Numbered from the stretch's first letter, positions 18,911-28,812 are shown. The stretch: DNA of 64,000 bases from Allotamlana fucoidanivorans (GCF_006265225.1 NZ_VDCS01000005.1:242192-306191), one strand, 5' to 3'. Notes: generated from the letters alone by a model not told the origin. Numbers and translations: made by a program.

Positions 18911-20479
18911 ATGAAAAAGAAAATCATGAATACAAAATATATAATCGTTCTATTTCTTTTACTGGGTTTTACCGCATGTAATTCACCCGAAGATGTATTA
19001 AGAGACAATAATATTCCAGTCCCTAAAGAGATTATTTTACCCGATTTAACCTCTGGTGTGGCTGATTTTTCAAAGTATGTCTCTGTTGGAAATTCACTTA
19101 CAGCGGGACTGTCGGACGGAACGCTCTTTCTGGCTGCACAGAAAAACGCATTCCCAAAAATACTTTCAGAAAAATTTGAATTAGCTGGCGGTGGCGCATT
19201 TACCCAACCTTTAGTTAGCGATAATTTTGGTGGACTCGCCTTAAACGGCACCAGAATTGAAGGTTTCAATCCCAGATTTGTAACTACAGGAGGTGCCCCC
19301 CAACCTTTAGAGTCTGTCATTGGACCAGTCACCGTTACAACAGATATTGTATTGAACAACCCAACGGGGCCTTTTAACAATATGGGAGTCCCTGGAGCAA
19401 AAAGTTTTCATGTGATAGCACCAGGTTATGGTAATTTAGCAAACTTACCGCTCGCCAATCCGTACTTTATAAGAATGACAGGAAACACGCCCAATGCCAG
19501 TATTCTGGAATTAACTATGGCTCAAAACCCAACATTTTTCACATTATGGTTAGGAAGTAATGATATTTTAGGCTATGCATTAACTGGAGGTGATGGCACT
19601 AACCCTATTACAGACCAGCCCACGTTTGATTTTGCTATGACTACAATAGTAAATACCCTAACCTCAGGAGGTGCAAAAGGCGTAATTGCTAATATTCCTT
19701 ATGTATCAGATATACCAAATTTCACAACTATTCCATGGGATCTATTAGATCCTACAGACCCAGATTTTGAGAGTATTTTGCCTTTAATTCCGACCTTAAA
19801 CGCGCAACTTTATGGACCATTAAATCAGATTTTCACAGCATTAGGAGAACCCGACCGAGTTAATCTACTATCCGCTGATGGCCCCAACCCTTTACTGATA
19901 CATGACGAAACCGCAACCGATAGATCAGCAGAAATTGCAGCCACACTTACTCCTGTTTTAGGCGCACCAACCGCTGGCGCATTCGGAGCTATTTTTGGAA
20001 AATGCAGACAAGCCAAACCCGATGATCTAATCCTTTTAGCAGCTGGTTCGCAAATTGGAAAACCGGCTCCGGGCTTACCAGCACCTGTTAACGTGAATGG
20101 CATTAGCTATCCCCTGCAAGACCAACTTGTACTCATTCCGAGTGAGCAAGCCGAAATTAAAACCGCAGTAGATAACTTTAATGCTACTATTGAAGCTGCT
20201 GCCGGTCAAGCTGGATTGGCCTTTGTAGATGCCAATACCTTGTTATCTCAACTAAAAGACACAGGCATAGCGTCTAATAATTTTATTTTAACGTCAGATC
20301 TGGTCACTGGAGGTGCCTTTTCATTAGATGGTGTACATTTAACCTCTCGTGGTTACGCCATAATTGCGAACGAATTTATGAAAGCCATTGATGCTAAATA
20401 TGGCTCTAATTTTGAAGCCTCTGGCAATTTAGTTGATATTGGCGCGTACCCAACCAACTACTCACCTTTGTTACAATAA
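18911..20479 (+). CDS. GDSL/SGNH-hydrolase-like lipoprotein
   Basis: Protein of 522 residues with a lipobox (LLGFTACNS; a start at the second Met, 18926, is also possible). Block I reads VSVGNSLTAG, so the nucleophile Ser is present although the usual GDS is GNS. Block III is LGSNDI and block V is DGVHLTSRGYAI with the catalytic Asp and His. It is probably an outer-membrane lipid-anchored esterase or lipase-like protein. Co-transcribed with the receptor upstream, so it may act on the ligand that the receptor imports. Confidence 0.88.
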   Translation: MKKKIMNTKYIIVLFLLLGFTACNSPEDVLRDNNIPVPKEIILPDLTSGVADFSKYVSVGNSLTAGLSDGTLFLAAQKNAFPKILSEKFELAGGGAFTQPLVSDNFGGLALNGTRIEGFNPRFVTTGGAPQPLESVIGPVTVTTDIVLNNPTGPFNNMGVPGAKSFHVIAPGYGNLANLPLANPYFIRMTGNTPNASILELTMAQNPTFFTLWLGSNDILGYALTGGDGTNPITDQPTFDFAMTTIVNTLTSGGAKGVIANIPYVSDIPNFTTIPWDLLDPTDPDFESILPLIPTLNAQLYGPLNQIFTALGEPDRVNLLSADGPNPLLIHDETATDRSAEIAATLTPVLGAPTAGAFGAIFGKCRQAKPDDLILLAAGSQIGKPAPGLPAPVNVNGISYPLQDQLVLIPSEQAEIKTAVDNFNATIEAAAGQAGLAFVDANTLLSQLKDTGIASNNFILTSDLVTGGAFSLDGVHLTSRGYAIIANEFMKAIDAKYGSNFEASGNLVDIGAYPTNYSPLLQ

Positions 20480-20500
20480 TTTAAATATGAAAGAATTGCA

Positions 20501-20532
20501 AAAAACACCTTCAAAATGAGGGTGTTTTTTTA
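20501..20532 (+). terminator. Terminator after the GDSL lipoprotein gene
   Basis: AAAAACACC and GGTGTTTTT arms around a short loop, with a following T run, located between the stop at 20479 and the atpD promoter. Confidence 0.75.
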
Positions 20533-20579
20533 TTATAAAAAAGCCAAGAAAAAGCACTTTCATTTTAAATTAAAAAATA

Positions 20580-20587
20580 TATCTTTG
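20580..20587 (+). promoter_or_regulatory. Putative -7 box of atpD
   Basis: TATCTTTG fits TAnnTTTG and is followed by a typical CAGCG stretch. It lies 60 bases before the atpD ATG. Confidence 0.55.
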
Positions 20588-20643
20588 CAGCGCGAAAACA
20601 AAAAGTGTTTTCACAATTAAGTCGCATAAAATTAAACAAATAA

Positions 20644-22155
<1,512 letters not shown>

Positions 22156-22162
22156 TTTTAAT

Positions 22163-22231
22163 TCAGAATTAAGAATGAAGAATTATGAGTACATAATATA
22201 TTCGGAATTCATAATTCATAATTCATAATTA
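22163..22231. repeat. AATTCATAATT inverted/tandem repeat between atpD and atpC
   Basis: The gap holds GAATTAAGAATGAAGAATTATGA followed about 20 bases later by three head-to-tail AATTCAT units. The second half is nearly the reverse complement of the first, so the transcript could fold into a long imperfect AU-rich hairpin ahead of atpC. It may tune the subunit ratio or be a small interspersed repeat. Confidence 0.5.
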
Positions 22232-22237
22232 GAACAT

Positions 22238-22531
22238 ATGTATTTAGAAATTGTATCCCCTGAAGCAACATTATTTAATTCAAAGGTAGAATCTGTAGCT
22301 GTACCAGGTGCAAATGGTGAGTTTCAAATGTTAAATAATCACGCTCCAATTGTTTCAACCTTGGTAGCAGGAACTATTAAGATTAGAATACACACTGAAA
22401 GCCATTTAGATTATGACCAATTACATCCTGAAGTTAAACCTCATATGGTAGACAACAAAGTCTTACTTATAAATATTAAATCAGGAACTTTAGAAATGAA
22501 AGATAATAAGGCTATTATTTTGGCTGATTAA
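22238..22531 (+). CDS. atpC: F-type ATP synthase epsilon subunit (short form)
   Basis: Protein of 97 residues matching the N-terminal beta-sandwich of subunit epsilon (MYLEIVSPEATLFNSKVESV, PGANGEFQMLNNHAPIVSTL). The C-terminal helical hairpin that inhibits ATP hydrolysis in E. coli (about 138 residues) is absent, which I recall as usual in this phylum. It lies 82 bases after atpD and ends at a strong terminator. Confidence 0.93.
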   Translation: MYLEIVSPEATLFNSKVESVAVPGANGEFQMLNNHAPIVSTLVAGTIKIRIHTESHLDYDQLHPEVKPHMVDNKVLLINIKSGTLEMKDNKAIILAD

Positions 22532-22556
22532 TCTCATTTTAAGATATACTATAAAT

Positions 22557-22587
22557 AAAGGGAATGCGATTGCATTCCCTTTTTATT
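22557..22587 (+). terminator. atpDC terminator
   Basis: Perfect 11-base arms AAAGGGAATGC and GCATTCCCTTT around a GATT loop, followed by a T run, 26 bases after the atpC stop. Confidence 0.9.
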
Positions 22588-22711
22588 TGCTCAAGATGTT
22601 ACCAATTAATACAAACGCACTTAAGATTTAATTTTTAAATCACTCTTTTTAGGCATCTCAATTATTTTAGTTAATTTTAAGGAAAAGGAATATTAATTAA
22701 AAAAAAGCAAG

Positions 22712-23062
22712 ATGAGTAAAAGTAGTAATCTAGTATTAGGCTTATTGGCAGGAGGCGCTATAGGGGCAACTCTAGGTATATTATTTGCACCAGACAAAGG
22801 GATTAACACCAGACAAAAACTAGTGGATGAAGCCTTGTCTGCTAAAGCAGACTTATCTGAAAAAGCCCATGAGGTAAAGGACAAGGTAGCATCTCAAGCG
22901 AAGCAAAAGAAAGACTCATTAGATAGTCAATTGGAATCTATACTCAACAATGCCAGTTACAAAGCTGATGATATTATTACGAGTTTAGAACAAAAATTAG
23001 CTATTTTAAAGGCTCGAAATAAACAATTTCAAAAGGAGACTTCAAATAAAACAAACTCTTAA
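22712..23062 (+). CDS. YtxH domain protein
   Basis: Protein of 116 residues. An N-terminal Gly-rich membrane segment (LVLGLLAGGAIGATLGILFAPDKG) is typical of YtxH proteins, followed by a long charged helix (coiled coil). These small envelope proteins are often stress-related, but no molecular function is settled. It is the first of three tightly spaced genes that all encode small membrane-linked or helical proteins. Confidence 0.85.
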   Translation: MSKSSNLVLGLLAGGAIGATLGILFAPDKGINTRQKLVDEALSAKADLSEKAHEVKDKVASQAKQKKDSLDSQLESILNNASYKADDIITSLEQKLAILKARNKQFQKETSNKTNS

Positions 23063-23075
23063 AACCTTCGGCTTA

Positions 23076-23447
23076 ATGAGCGTTATTGATTCTGTAAAAG
23101 AAACGAATAAAAAAGCGGTTGAAACTGGCGAACGATTCTTAAATAAATCGTATGCATATTATAAATTAAAACTATTTCAACAACTATCTGTTTCAGCAAG
23201 TATGCTCTTAAAGGTGCTTGCTATAGGTAGCTTAATTTTAATAGCTTTAAGCTTTTTTACCGTGGCCTTAGCCTTTAAATTAAGCGTGATTTTAGAGAGT
23301 TATCCCTTAGGTTTTAGCTTAATTGGACTCTTATACCTTTTGTTTGCTTTGATTGTTTATATGTTAAGAAAACGAATAAACAATAGTATTGTTAAATCTC
23401 TATCCAAACCCTTTTTTAGTAACGATGAAAATATATCACAATCTTGA
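23076..23447 (+). CDS. Small membrane protein, holin-X/YqjE-like
   Basis: Protein of 123 residues with an amphipathic N-terminus and two hydrophobic segments (about 45-70 and 76-98), fitting the YqjE / putative holin-X family. It follows the YtxH gene by 13 bases and overlaps the next gene by 23 bases (from the ATG at 23425), so the three are one operon. Despite the family label there is no phage context; a role in envelope stress is more likely. Confidence 0.75.
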   Translation: MSVIDSVKETNKKAVETGERFLNKSYAYYKLKLFQQLSVSASMLLKVLAIGSLILIALSFFTVALAFKLSVILESYPLGFSLIGLLYLLFALIVYMLRKRINNSIVKSLSKPFFSNDENISQS

Positions 23448-23628
23448 AAGTGTTGAGCGCGATTTAAAAATTCTCAATCTTGAACGCAAAATTGCGTTAG
23501 AAGAATTAAAGCATCTAAAAAAAGACTATGAGGATAGTGTAAAACTGCCACAGTGGCTACAAACAGGTGTTGAACTTGGAAGTAAACTCAGTACGTTTCT
23601 ATTTCTTAGGAAACTATTTAAAAGGTAA
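23425..23628 (+). CDS. Small helical protein of the YtxH operon (DUF6327-like)
   Basis: The ATG at 23425 (MKIYHNLESVERDL) is preferred over an upstream one at 23389, giving 67 residues. The first 45 residues form a charged coiled coil and the rest (LPQWLQTGVELGSKLSTFLFLRKLF) is amphipathic. It resembles the DUF6327 family that I recall after YtxH and holin-like genes in flavobacteria. Function unknown. Confidence 0.7.
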   Translation: MKIYHNLESVERDLKILNLERKIALEELKHLKKDYEDSVKLPQWLQTGVELGSKLSTFLFLRKLFKR

Positions 23629-23746
23629 AAAAGACCTTTCATTGTTCTGATGTTTTAGGTTTGTAGAACTGTTACACAATAATATATCGCATTCAACCAA
23701 TTAGAAAACCTGCTAACATTTGATTTCACTTTATGATAAGAATACT

Positions 23747-24967
23747 TTATAAAGATTCAGCAATAGTTCTATATAAAGTTAGTTCATGATCTCGAAAAAA
23801 GTGGGTTGTATCTGTTTTAAAATGATAATTTGAAGATAGTTTAACAATAACCATATCTTTATCTGGGTCTACATATATAAATTGTGTATAAATACCTTGA
23901 GCATAAAACTCATCAAGAGCACCTAATGGAATCCACCATTGATACCCATAACCCTCTTTCAATTTAGCATTAGTGCGCTTGCCTGGCATTAAATGTGGCG
24001 CATCTGGTGTAATGGACGCCTTTACCCATTCGCTAGGCACTAATTGTTTACCCTTCCAATGGCCTAAATTCAGAAATAACTGTCCCATTTTAGCATAGTC
24101 TTTAGCAGTACAGTTCAAGCCACCTAAAGCAAACTCCATCCCCTCATTATCAATAATCCAAAAAGCATCAAATTCCGCTCCAATAGGTTCCCACAATTTT
24201 TTATACATATATTCGGAAATTGACATACCTGTTGCTTTAGTCAAAATCATACCAAGAACTTGCGTATCTATACTTACATATTGATTATAAGTACCAGGTT
24301 CTCGTTCTCTTATTAAGGTTTTAGCAAATTTTCTCATGGGTTTTCCAATAGCAAAATAGCGTCCCATAATATTAATATCTGAATAAAAGTCACTATAGTC
24401 TTCATTAAACTTCACTCCTGATGACATTTGCAACACGTCTTTAATTTGAACACCATCATACCCCGTTCCTTCAAACTCTGGAAGATACTCGGTAACGGTA
24501 TTCTTTATACTTTTAATATAGCCCTCTTCAATAGCTATTCCTATGAGTGTAGAGATAACAGATTTAGCCATGGAAAATGAAATATGGGTATCTGTTGGTT
24601 GAAATCCATTGCTATAATATTCATGCTTAATAGAATCATTTTGTATAACCAATAAAGCATCTGTAAGCGTATAATCAAGATAAAATTGTGTGTTTATAAC
24701 GGAATCATTATGACTAAAATTTTTAGGCAAAATATGTGCTTTATTGGCATAAGGAAAGGCATAGGGTTGTGATGATTTTTGAACTAATCTTATTGGGAAA
24801 ATGGACTCAATATCACGAAAATTCTCCGATATGCTTTCTGGTTCAAAAAAGGTAACTACCTTGTATAAACGATAAGCTTCTTGCCTGTAAAAAAATGCTA
24901 TAATAAGGCTTCCTAACAATAAAAAAACTATTATTCCTTTACCTATTCTTTTGATTAGTTTCATCAT
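23747..24967 (-). CDS. Beta-lactamase-family serine hydrolase, membrane-anchored
   Basis: The frame reaches a GTG at 24988, but the ATG at 24967 leaves a clean membrane anchor (residues about 11-26), giving 406 residues. SMAK at 132-135 supplies the active Ser and Lys of the class C beta-lactamase / penicillin-binding fold. The YxN position reads YVS within YNQYVSIDTQVLG, a tolerated change in this family. Likely periplasmic; substrate unknown (peptidoglycan stem peptide or ester). It follows the small lipoprotein gene and may share its transcript. Confidence 0.88.
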   Translation of the reverse strand: MMKLIKRIGKGIIVFLLLGSLIIAFFYRQEAYRLYKVVTFFEPESISENFRDIESIFPIRLVQKSSQPYAFPYANKAHILPKNFSHNDSVINTQFYLDYTLTDALLVIQNDSIKHEYYSNGFQPTDTHISFSMAKSVISTLIGIAIEEGYIKSIKNTVTEYLPEFEGTGYDGVQIKDVLQMSSGVKFNEDYSDFYSDINIMGRYFAIGKPMRKFAKTLIREREPGTYNQYVSIDTQVLGMILTKATGMSISEYMYKKLWEPIGAEFDAFWIIDNEGMEFALGGLNCTAKDYAKMGQLFLNLGHWKGKQLVPSEWVKASITPDAPHLMPGKRTNAKLKEGYGYQWWIPLGALDEFYAQGIYTQFIYVDPDKDMVIVKLSSNYHFKTDTTHFFRDHELTLYRTIAESL

Positions 24968-25004
24968 TTCAATACGGCTTAGTAACACAAAACGGGTTCA
25001 GCTA

Positions 25005-25586
25005 TTATATTTTATGTATTTGGACATTATCAATCCAGAAAGTTCCTGGTTCAAGAATATTCAACTCTAATCTAAGTTCCATGTCTTTAGGAACATCTAT
25101 GATAAACTCAAACATTTTCCACCGGTGTATGTCTGCGTTATCTTCCAATATAACCTTCATATGTCCTTCAAAGGCATTAACACCACCTGCCTTAATTCTA
25201 TATTTTGTACCTTGATTCATAATCCAGAACTTAATACTATAACTAGCTTCTCCTTTAAAACTTCCTACCTCGCGAAACTGATTAGTAAACCCAGGAGAGC
25301 CCCATCCGCCAGTACTTTTACAATGTTTGACTTCAAACTTAAGTGATTTTTTACCCTCAATAAAATTTTCTTGATCTATCACAATATTGAAATCAGAGTT
25401 AGGAACTGTATGAGGCGTATACATTTGCCAATTCACAGGTAAATCATTTTGGATGTGTTCAAACCCTCCATTTAGCCTGGCAGAACGATCTATTTCAATG
25501 TCACTCATTTGTTTACAGCCGATAAAAACTAGCAATATCAAGCTTAAAAAAACCTTAGAAAACTTAATTGCGTGCATCTTTTTCAT
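25005..25586 (-). CDS. Small lipoprotein with a carbohydrate-binding-like fold
   Basis: Protein of 193 residues from the ATG at 25586 (a TTG at 25592 is also in frame). A lipobox (LILLVFIGCKQ) gives a lipid-anchored protein. The body has a galactose-binding-like, CBM4/9-type pattern: NGGFEHIQNDLPVNWQMY at the start and GTFWIDNVQIHKI at the end. It lies between the Crp regulator gene and the serine hydrolase gene on the same strand. I do not recognise a specific function. Confidence 0.7.
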   Translation of the reverse strand: MKKMHAIKFSKVFLSLILLVFIGCKQMSDIEIDRSARLNGGFEHIQNDLPVNWQMYTPHTVPNSDFNIVIDQENFIEGKKSLKFEVKHCKSTGGWGSPGFTNQFREVGSFKGEASYSIKFWIMNQGTKYRIKAGGVNAFEGHMKVILEDNADIHRWKMFEFIIDVPKDMELRLELNILEPGTFWIDNVQIHKI

Positions 25587-25659
25587 GGTCAAACTATTTC
25601 TTTTAACAAACTTCTAAGTCAAAATTAATGAGCTGTTACCTAAGATTCATTAACCTGAG

Positions 25660-26250
25660 TTAAGAAATGTCATTAGCAAATTTTCGTCTTATTCTACTTA
25701 ATGAGGGTGGTTTTACTCCAACATAAGACGCTATATGATACTGTGGAATTCTTTGAGCAAGATTAGAATAGTTCTCTATAAAACTTTTATAGCGTTCTAC
25801 ATGCCCCTGCATATAAATGGCGAGTAACTGACGCACCATAACTTCAAAACGATGTTCAATAATAATACGTCCTATTAAATTTCCATTTGACACTTTTTTA
25901 AATATGTTTTGCAGATCGGAATAGTTAATTATTAACATTTCACAATCCTCTATAGCTTGAATATTTTGTAGTGAAGGTGTCTTATTATTGAAGCTTTGGT
26001 AATCGGCTATAAACTCTCCTTCTTTAGTAAATTCAAAGGTCGCTTCATCACCATCATTATAAACAAAATACCTAACCAAACCGCTATGAAGAAAAGCAAC
26101 ATGTCTATTAATTTTGCCTGACTCTAAAAAACAGGCTCCCTTTACAAGGTTAAAAGGTTTAAAGCTATTCATGATTAATTGCTCTTCAAGGGCGTCTAAT
26201 TTGGAAATACGATTGACCAGATTTAACATATGAACATACCTTTGCTCCAT
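25660..26250 (-). CDS. Crp/Fnr-family transcription regulator
   Basis: Protein of 196 residues from the ATG at 26250. The N-terminus is a cyclic-nucleotide-binding-like beta-barrel (FNLVKGACFLESGKI, FLHSGLVRYFVYNDGDEATFEF) and the C-terminus carries a winged helix (RIPQYHIASYVGVKPPSLSRIRRKF). Such Bacteroidota proteins often lack residues for cAMP, so the ligand is unclear. It is upstream of, and probably controls, the lipoprotein and serine hydrolase genes. Confidence 0.88.
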   Translation of the reverse strand: MEQRYVHMLNLVNRISKLDALEEQLIMNSFKPFNLVKGACFLESGKINRHVAFLHSGLVRYFVYNDGDEATFEFTKEGEFIADYQSFNNKTPSLQNIQAIEDCEMLIINYSDLQNIFKKVSNGNLIGRIIIEHRFEVMVRQLLAIYMQGHVERYKSFIENYSNLAQRIPQYHIASYVGVKPPSLSRIRRKFANDIS

Positions 26251-26315
26251 CAATTAATACATTTAAGGAATTAATTCTTTTAAAGATACAAAAAACAAAT
26301 GGGGTGTTTTATAAG

Positions 26316-26367
26316 CATAAAAAAAGACCTCACATTACTGTGAAGTCTTGATTTTGCTTAGCTCCTC
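26316..26367 (-). repeat. Copy of the tRNA-Asn 3' end plus terminator
   Basis: These 52 bases match 27237-27288 at 44 positions without gaps. The match covers the last eight bases of tRNA-Asn (27281-27288, including the discriminator) and the terminator hairpin beyond it. The one changed base pair in the stem is compensated (A-T here, G-C there), so the hairpin is still selected. Beyond the tRNA end the copies differ at once. Confidence 0.75.
26319..26349 (-). terminator. Terminator of the beta-barrel gene (tRNA-derived)
   Basis: Stem AAGACTTCACA with TGTGAGGTCTT (one mismatch) and a T run on the minus strand. It lies about 120 bases after the stop of the beta-barrel gene at 26473. Confidence 0.7.
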
Positions 26368-26472
26368 ACAGATATTGTTTTATCGAATCAATGTAATGAT
26401 AATTTGCTGAAGTTTACTTCATTATTTAATAGGGATATATTTATTGACAATAAAAAAACGTTTAATATGATA

Positions 26473-27003
26473 TTAGTTTTTCCATTTTCCACCACTAACA
26501 TAAAAGCCTATACTGGCTCCTAAATAACTATTTTTTATGGATTCCCCAAACTCTAAATCTGACTTAGGTAGGATATTATATTCTAGAGTCATTCTAAATT
26601 TACCCAATTCAACCCCTCCTCTAACTAAGGCTCCGAATTGCTCTCCTAGATTAATAACATCTCCCCCTGGACCTCCTATATCACTTAAAGCAAAATAGCC
26701 TAAACCAATTCCTAAGAATGGTGAGGTTGAAGAATTTTCACTACTAAAGTAATAGTCATAAGTACCTAATATACTTATATTATAGTCGGCATCTTTAATT
26801 CCTAGAGAAGCAGCCGAACCAAGCCTTAAACCAATATTTGAATTATCAGTGATATTATATTTTGGCTCAACTGAAAAAAGTGCACCGCCATCATTTTCAA
26901 AAACATACCCCAAATCTAAACCTACTCTAAACTTTCCTTCCTCTTGTGCATTTATGCTTAATATCCCAAAAACACCTAACACAATTATTAATAGTTTTGT
27001 CAT
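26473..27003 (-). CDS. Outer-membrane beta-barrel protein
   Basis: The ATG at 27003 precedes a signal peptide (LLIIVLGVFGILSINAQ), so I prefer it to an upstream ATG at 27063; the product has 176 residues. The mature protein shows alternating aromatic/polar beta strands (FRVGLDLGYVFENDGG, FRMTLEYNILP) and ends in an aromatic-rich strand, fitting an eight-stranded OmpW/OmpX-size barrel. It lies between tRNA-Asn and the tRNA-end copy, so it may have arrived with that duplication. Function unknown. Confidence 0.82.
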   Translation of the reverse strand: MTKLLIIVLGVFGILSINAQEEGKFRVGLDLGYVFENDGGALFSVEPKYNITDNSNIGLRLGSAASLGIKDADYNISILGTYDYYFSSENSSTSPFLGIGLGYFALSDIGGPGGDVINLGEQFGALVRGGVELGKFRMTLEYNILPKSDLEFGESIKNSYLGASIGFYVSGGKWKN

Positions 27004-27061
27004 AACATTATTATTGATTAGTTTTCTAAAGATACGGAACTTTAAATGGAAAGTATTAAAC

Positions 27062-27095
27062 ACAAAAAAACTACCTAATTTCTTAGGTGGTTTTA
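27062..27095 (-). terminator. Hairpin terminator without an obvious gene upstream
   Basis: Arms of 12 bases with one wobble (AACCACCTAAG...) end in a T run on the minus strand. The only annotated element upstream on that strand is tRNA-Asn, which has its own terminator at 27240-27270. It may end an unrecognised short transcript from 27100-27238, where a 29-codon frame (27150-27239) exists. Confidence 0.55.
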
Positions 27096-27239
27096 TTCTT
27101 ATATCGATAAGATTATATTTATCATTGCAACTAGAACATCATCCACTTATTAGTGTAGGTGAATGCTTTTTTTGCCTAAACACAACAATTGATCATGATC
27201 CGTAAAATACAGGTAAGTTAAAAGCTTAGTTAAGTCCAT

Positions 27240-27270
27240 AAAAAAAGGCCTCACATTTCTGTGAAGCCTT
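27240..27270 (-). terminator. tRNA-Asn terminator
   Basis: Stem AAGGCTTCACA with TGTGAGGCCTT and a T run on the minus strand, starting 13 bases after the tRNA 3' end. Confidence 0.85.
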
Positions 27271-27282
27271 ATGCTTGCTAAG

Positions 27283-27356
27283 CTCCTCTTCTTGGGCTCG
27301 AACCAAGGACCCTCTGATTAACAGTCAGATGCTCTAACCAACTGAGCTAAAGAGGA
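27283..27356 (-). tRNA. tRNA-Asn (GTT)
   Basis: A 74-base cloverleaf on the minus strand: acceptor TCCTCTT paired with AAGAGGA, D arm GCTC...GAGC, anticodon loop CTGTTAA with anticodon GTT at 27320-27322, T loop TTCGAGC, discriminator G. The CCA end is not encoded. A good promoter lies at 27381-27410. Confidence 0.97.
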
Positions 27357-27380
27357 AGATGTGCTTTGCTTTAGCGAGTG

Positions 27381-27410
27381 CAAATATAAACTGTTTTTTA
27401 ATTACTGCAA
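27381..27410 (-). promoter_or_regulatory. tRNA-Asn promoter
   Basis: On the minus strand TTG (27408-27410) is followed after 19 bases by TATATTTG (27381-27388), a full match to the Bacteroidota -33/-7 pattern, 25 bases before the tRNA 5' end. Confidence 0.75.
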
Positions 27411-27428
27411 ATAATTTTTTAAAATTTT

Positions 27429-28775
27429 TTACCCAAAAATGGCTTTATAAATATCGTTTCCATTGGCAAACAGCACAAGCGCAATTAAAATAAAGAACCC
27501 AACCATTTGAGCATACTCCATAAACTTATCTCCTGGCTTTCTTCCTGATATCATTTCATATAATAGAAACATGACGTGACCGCCATCTAACGCAGGGATA
27601 GGTAACAAGTTTAACACACCTAACATGATAGAAAGAAAGGCTGTAATGTTCCAAAACACCTGCCAGCTCCATGAACTTGGAAAAATATCATATATAGCTT
27701 TAAAGCCACCTACACCTTTATAAGCACCTGTGCTGGGCGTAAAAATAGCCCCTAGTTGATCCCAATATGACACAATTTTGTCTTTGGCTTTTTTCAACCC
27801 TACAGGAAATGCTTCTAGTACCCCATAATCTTTAACTTCAAAATCATAATATCCTAAAGCTTCCAAGGTTTCAAAAGTAGATCCGCCAGCAATCACTAAA
27901 CCTAATTTAGCTTCATCACTAATCTTAAGAGGAACTTCAATCTCTTGATCGTCTCTTTTTACTATTCCTGTTACGCTTTGACCTTTAAATGCTTCTAATT
28001 GTGTTTTTACTTGATCGGCATATTTTGTTGAAACACCATTCAATCCAACAAGCATGTCGCCTTCTTTTAAACCGCTGGTATAATTAAAAGATGTATCAGG
28101 TACTTTCATAACAATAAAGGGTTGTCTTAAATTTATAAACCCTTTTTCTTTGGCATCCATCAATTGTGATAGGAAATCTTCTGGCATCGTGATGGTAGAT
28201 TGTCTCCCATCTCTCTCAATGGTGATAACTTTACCAAACAACACCTTTTCAGTAATTTGAGAAAAAGTTTCAATCTCATCACCATCTACAGCTATAATCT
28301 TATCACCAGTTTGTAATCCTGCTTTATTAGCTACAGAACTTTCAATAAGTAATCCGTCTTTTATATTTTCATTAGGAAGAAAGATATCACCATAAAAATA
28401 ACTCATGCCGATGTAAATTAATATGGCTAACAAGAAATTTACGGTAACACCACCTAACATAATTATTAATCTTTGCCATGCTGGTTTAGACCGAAATTCC
28501 CAAGGTTGTGGTTCTTGTGCCATTTGCTCGGTATCCATACTCTCATCAATCATGCCCGAAATTTTCACATACCCTCCTAAAGGCAACCACCCTATACCGT
28601 ATACCGTTTCTCCTATTTTCTTTTTAAACAGTGAGAACTTGACATCAAAAAACAAGTAAAACTTTTCTACCCGAGTTTTAAAAGCTTTGGCAGGAATAAA
28701 GTGCCCTAATTCATGAAGAATAATCAGTAGTGATAAGCTTAATAAAAACTGAGATATCTTTATAACAAATTCCAT
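27429..28775 (-). CDS. rseP: RIP metalloprotease RseP
   Basis: Protein of 448 residues. HELGH at 21-25 in the first membrane segment is the zinc site of site-2 proteases; LPIPALDGG near the C-terminus holds the third ligand. Two PDZ-like regions lie between (about 125-300). It cleaves membrane-bound anti-sigma factors or signal peptide remnants inside the membrane. A TACTTTTG box lies 30 bases upstream. Confidence 0.95.
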   Translation of the reverse strand: MEFVIKISQFLLSLSLLIILHELGHFIPAKAFKTRVEKFYLFFDVKFSLFKKKIGETVYGIGWLPLGGYVKISGMIDESMDTEQMAQEPQPWEFRSKPAWQRLIIMLGGVTVNFLLAILIYIGMSYFYGDIFLPNENIKDGLLIESSVANKAGLQTGDKIIAVDGDEIETFSQITEKVLFGKVITIERDGRQSTITMPEDFLSQLMDAKEKGFINLRQPFIVMKVPDTSFNYTSGLKEGDMLVGLNGVSTKYADQVKTQLEAFKGQSVTGIVKRDDQEIEVPLKISDEAKLGLVIAGGSTFETLEALGYYDFEVKDYGVLEAFPVGLKKAKDKIVSYWDQLGAIFTPSTGAYKGVGGFKAIYDIFPSSWSWQVFWNITAFLSIMLGVLNLLPIPALDGGHVMFLLYEMISGRKPGDKFMEYAQMVGFFILIALVLFANGNDIYKAIFG

Positions 28776-28804
28776 ATATCGTCTAACATTTTTTTATAAT
28801 CGCA

Positions 28805-28812
28805 CAAAAGTA
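28805..28812 (-). promoter_or_regulatory. Putative -7 box of rseP
   Basis: TACTTTTG on the minus strand fits TAnnTTTG, 30 bases before the rseP ATG. Confidence 0.45.

Noticed and set aside
18886..19380. Minus-strand frame of 164 codons
   Set aside because: Opposite the GDSL lipoprotein gene, Pro/Ser-rich shadow translation with no family features.
16141..20479. Polysaccharide utilisation locus with SusC/SusD pair
   Set aside because: The receptor partner is an SGNH hydrolase lipoprotein and no SusD or glycoside hydrolase is adjacent.
23076..23447. Phage holin and a prophage
   Set aside because: Only a holin-like small membrane protein is present; no capsid, lysin, integrase or other phage gene is near.
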